A stretch of 64,000 bases of DNA, taken from Lewinellaceae bacterium (GTDB taxonomy: Bacteria; Bacteroidota; Bacteroidia; Chitinophagales; Saprospiraceae). The notes under the pieces are model-generated. The model had not been told where the DNA came from and made no database searches. It worked only from the letters and a program-made list of their open reading frames with translations. Location: contig JACJYO010000002.1 of assembly GCA_020636075.1 (NCBI GenBank), positions 372,001 to 436,000 on the forward strand. Reading direction: 5' to 3'. The number at the start of each line of letters is the position of its first letter. The first letter of the stretch is position 1. Positions 62,222 to 64,000 of this stretch are shown one piece after another. A program made the position numbers and the translations under genes.

Positions 62222-62434
62222 GTGCATTTTGCCTTTCCCAATTCAGAACCAAATTCGGCAGAACAGCCTTTGATAGGTAGCAAAATTTTCCGGCAATCCC
62301 TACCTGAAAATATTTTATACGGAATTTGAAAACATTAAAAATAATAAAAACGCCCCCATTGCCCAATCGCAAAACATTTCGTATATTTATGGTCGCTTTT
62401 TGCAAATTATATCACTTTAACAACAATATTTACC

Positions 62435-62761
62435 ATGGAGAGACTTCGCCGCATTTCACCCCGTGAAGCATATGCCGCTTATGTTCGCGGACATTTATTA
62501 GTTGATGTTCGCGAGCCGGCAAATGCCGCGCAAAAAACCATTGACATCGGCCATTTAATTACGATGCCGATTAGCGAATTAAATCAACGATTTTCTGAAT
62601 TACCGACCAATCGCCCGATCGTTCTCGTCTCCCGAGTTGGCAACAGCAGTGATGAAGCTGCCCGGTTTTTATTAAACCAGGGGTATTCCGACGTAACAAT
62701 TGTAGAAGGCGGCCTTACTGAATGGGAAAAGGAAGGTCTTCCTGTACGCCAGGCTGTCTGA
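62435..62761 (+). CDS. rhodanese-like domain protein lacking the catalytic cysteine
   Basis: 108 residues covering one rhodanese domain: ISPREAYAAYVRGHLLVDVREPAN, IGHLITMPISELNQRFSELP, then RPIVLVSRVGNSSDEAARFLLNQGY and VTIVEGGLTEWEKEGLPV. In active members the loop after the central strand has Cys, typically CRSGNRS; here that place is Ser (VSRVGNSS). So the protein probably does not transfer sulfur and may act as a binding or regulatory domain. It is a single gene, divergent from thiolase, with a clear terminator. Confidence 0.88.
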   Translation: MERLRRISPREAYAAYVRGHLLVDVREPANAAQKTIDIGHLITMPISELNQRFSELPTNRPIVLVSRVGNSSDEAARFLLNQGYSDVTIVEGGLTEWEKEGLPVRQAV

Positions 62762-62812
62762 CATATGAACTAGCCCATTAACAGCGGGAAAAACCAATCA
62801 GCACCACACTAT

Positions 62813-62851
62813 AAATAAGCCATGCTGCGATTTGCGCATGGCTTATTTTTT
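62813..62851 (+). terminator. terminator after the rhodanese-like gene
   Basis: AAATAAGCCATGC pairs perfectly with GCATGGCTTATTT (13 bp, 10-base loop) and is followed by a T-run. Confidence 0.9.
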
Positions 62852-62894
62852 GGTCAAACAATTGCCGGTCGTGTAGACAGATAGCGATTCTTGC

Positions 62895-62902
62895 TACTTT
62901 TG
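62895..62902 (+). promoter_or_regulatory. Bacteroidota -7 box for the histidine kinase gene
   Basis: TACTTTTG matches TAnnTTTG exactly and ends 18 bases before the ATG at 62921. Confidence 0.6.
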
Positions 62903-62920
62903 AGCAAAACGGAAATTCAA

Positions 62921-64000
62921 ATGGCTATAAAATTGGGTTTCGGTGTTCCACCGGTGTTGCTCATCGGCTTATTCGCAGCGGGCATTTTTATCCTTGATGC
63001 CTGGTTTATTCAAGATAGCAATATTTCATTTACCTATTTACTGGTGATCATCCTTGGGCTGTTTTTCAGTGAACGGAACGATGTGCTCCTGTTGGGTATT
63101 GTTTCAACTGTTTTAACGATCCTGGCAGTATTTATTCACTTTGAAAACGGCTCACAAGCACCTTTTGAACACCTGTTGTTTGCCCGGATAATCAGTATCG
63201 CCGGCATTTGGACGGGCGTTTACCTTGTGATGACCATTTTATCGATGCGGAAAGACGAATCCGTTCAGGAAGAACAATTTCAAGCACTTTTTCAATATGC
63301 GACCAATGGGATATTGGTTACGAATTTCAATGGAACGATCGTCCGGGTCAATCCCGCAGCGGAGAAATTATTTGGTTATTTATCGGATGAACTTCTGGGT
63401 CAACCAGTAGAAATCCTGATCCCCACCAACCTGGCACGCATACACCAAAACCATCGTACGGCTTACCGTGCAAATCCGCATCCGCGAGCGATGGGAACCG
63501 GTTTGGACTTGTACGCCATGCACAAGGACGGATCTGAATTTCCGGTTGAGGTCAGCCTGAGCCCATTCCGCACCGAAGCCGGTGAGTTTATTATGGCTTT
63601 TGTGGTTGACAATACCTTGCGCAAAGAGTACGAACAGCGGGTTATCCGACAAAACACGGAACTCGAAAAACTGGCTGCTGCACTCCAAAGCCTGAATGAG
63701 GAACTTGAAGAGAAAGTGCAAAAACGCACCCGGGATTTGGAAAAAGCTAAAAATGAACTGGCTGTGGCCCTTGAAACCGAACGGGAACTGGGCGAGCTCA
63801 AATCCCGCTTCGTATCCATGGCTTCCCACGAATTTCGCACGCCTCTGAGTACTGTATTGTCTTCTGCGTCACTCATTGAAACCTATGCCGATCGTCTGGA
63901 TTTCGAAAATGTAAAAAAACATGGCTCCCGAATAAAAAAGGCAGTAAACAACCTCAACACAATCCTAACGGAATTTCTGTCGCTGGGCAAATTGGAAGAA
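62921..64000 (+). CDS. PAS-domain sensor histidine kinase, C-terminus cut by window end
   Basis: The frame from ATG 62921 stays open to the last base (360 codons). Residues ~1-115 contain three or four hydrophobic helices (GVPPVLLIGLFAAGIFILDAWF; LLVIILGLFFSE; LLGIVSTVLTILAVFI). A PAS domain (~122-240) has FQYATNGILVTNFNGTIVRVNPAAEKLFGY-type sequence, followed by a long coiled coil. The dimerisation/phosphoacceptor helix is FVSMASHEFRTPLSTVLSSA with the acceptor His. The ATP-binding domain is beyond the window. Signal and partner are unknown. Confidence 0.92.
   Translation, partial: MAIKLGFGVPPVLLIGLFAAGIFILDAWFIQDSNISFTYLLVIILGLFFSERNDVLLLGIVSTVLTILAVFIHFENGSQAPFEHLLFARIISIAGIWTGVYLVMTILSMRKDESVQEEQFQALFQYATNGILVTNFNGTIVRVNPAAEKLFGYLSDELLGQPVEILIPTNLARIHQNHRTAYRANPHPRAMGTGLDLYAMHKDGSEFPVEVSLSPFRTEAGEFIMAFVVDNTLRKEYEQRVIRQNTELEKLAAALQSLNEELEEKVQKRTRDLEKAKNELAVALETERELGELKSRFVSMASHEFRTPLSTVLSSASLIETYADRLDFENVKKHGSRIKKAVNNLNTILTEFLSLGKLEE

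Noticed and set aside
1..64000. tRNA, rRNA, riboswitch, integrase or transposase
   Set aside because: No cloverleaf, conserved rRNA, riboswitch or mobile-element motif was recognised by reading. A covariance-model search was not possible here.

Overview
The window is a 64 kb piece of a Bacteroidota chromosome, most like the Saprospiria lineage. That placement is inferred from family content: type IX secretion C-terminal domains, SprB-type repeats, a PorP/SprF partner, a TonB receptor with a carboxypeptidase-like N-terminal domain, TAnnTTTG (-7) promoter boxes, and Bacteroidota-style CcoI, DUF983, DUF1599 and M16 genes. No rRNA, tRNA, CRISPR array, prophage or transposase was found. Both ends cut genes: a secreted protein at the left and a PAS histidine kinase at the right.

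Layout. 0-5.5 kb: the C-terminus of a type IX cargo protein, an extended PorP/SprF protein, a TonB receptor and a small exported protein. 5.5-9.2 kb: a membrane protein and a three-gene proton-translocating transhydrogenase. 9.2-16.5 kb: VOC protein, DUF1599 plus a DoxX/MauE-like protein, a LytT/LytS regulatory pair separated from it by palindromic repeats, then 6-pyruvoyl-tetrahydropterin synthase, folE and a GT-C-like membrane protein. 16.9-22.7 kb: a 1009-residue exported coiled-coil protein built on 11-residue repeats, an HtrA protease and an exported protein. 22.7-29.3 kb: photolyase, AIM24/TIGR00266, yajC and two M16 peptidases, all broken by about 20 single-base indels, mostly in homopolymers. 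Genes outside this block look intact. 29.5-33 kb: RNase H-like protein, thioesterase-like protein, 2OG-Fe(II) oxygenase, SppA. 33.3-38.8 kb: a 1824-residue adhesin with 12 SprB repeats. 38.8-45.6 kb: sugar-phosphate transferase, lipoprotein, Der GTPase, MBL hydrolase, YebC, small exported protein, corrinoid adenosyltransferase. 45.6-53.2 kb: AraC regulator, sulfide:quinone oxidoreductase-like enzyme, DUF983, thioredoxin, CcoI-type copper ATPase, an unknown protein, a universal stress protein and a CBS protein. 53.3-57.1 kb: a lamin-tail secreted protein and an SH3-domain protein. 57.2-64 kb: two adjacent phosphoglucose-isomerase-family genes, a membrane protein, thiolase, a rhodanese-like protein lacking its cysteine, and the kinase.

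The most coherent signal is in the 48.7-53.2 kb block. Three promoters there share a 12-bp FNR/CRP-like palindrome (consensus TGATCSNGGTCA) whose centre lies about 37 bases before the end of a -7 box. This suggests one activator, perhaps oxygen- or redox-responsive, driving the CcoI-type ATPase, the unknown protein (with the stress protein) and the CBS protein. The most important caution is the 22.7-29.3 kb block, where the indel pattern looks like local sequencing error rather than gene decay.
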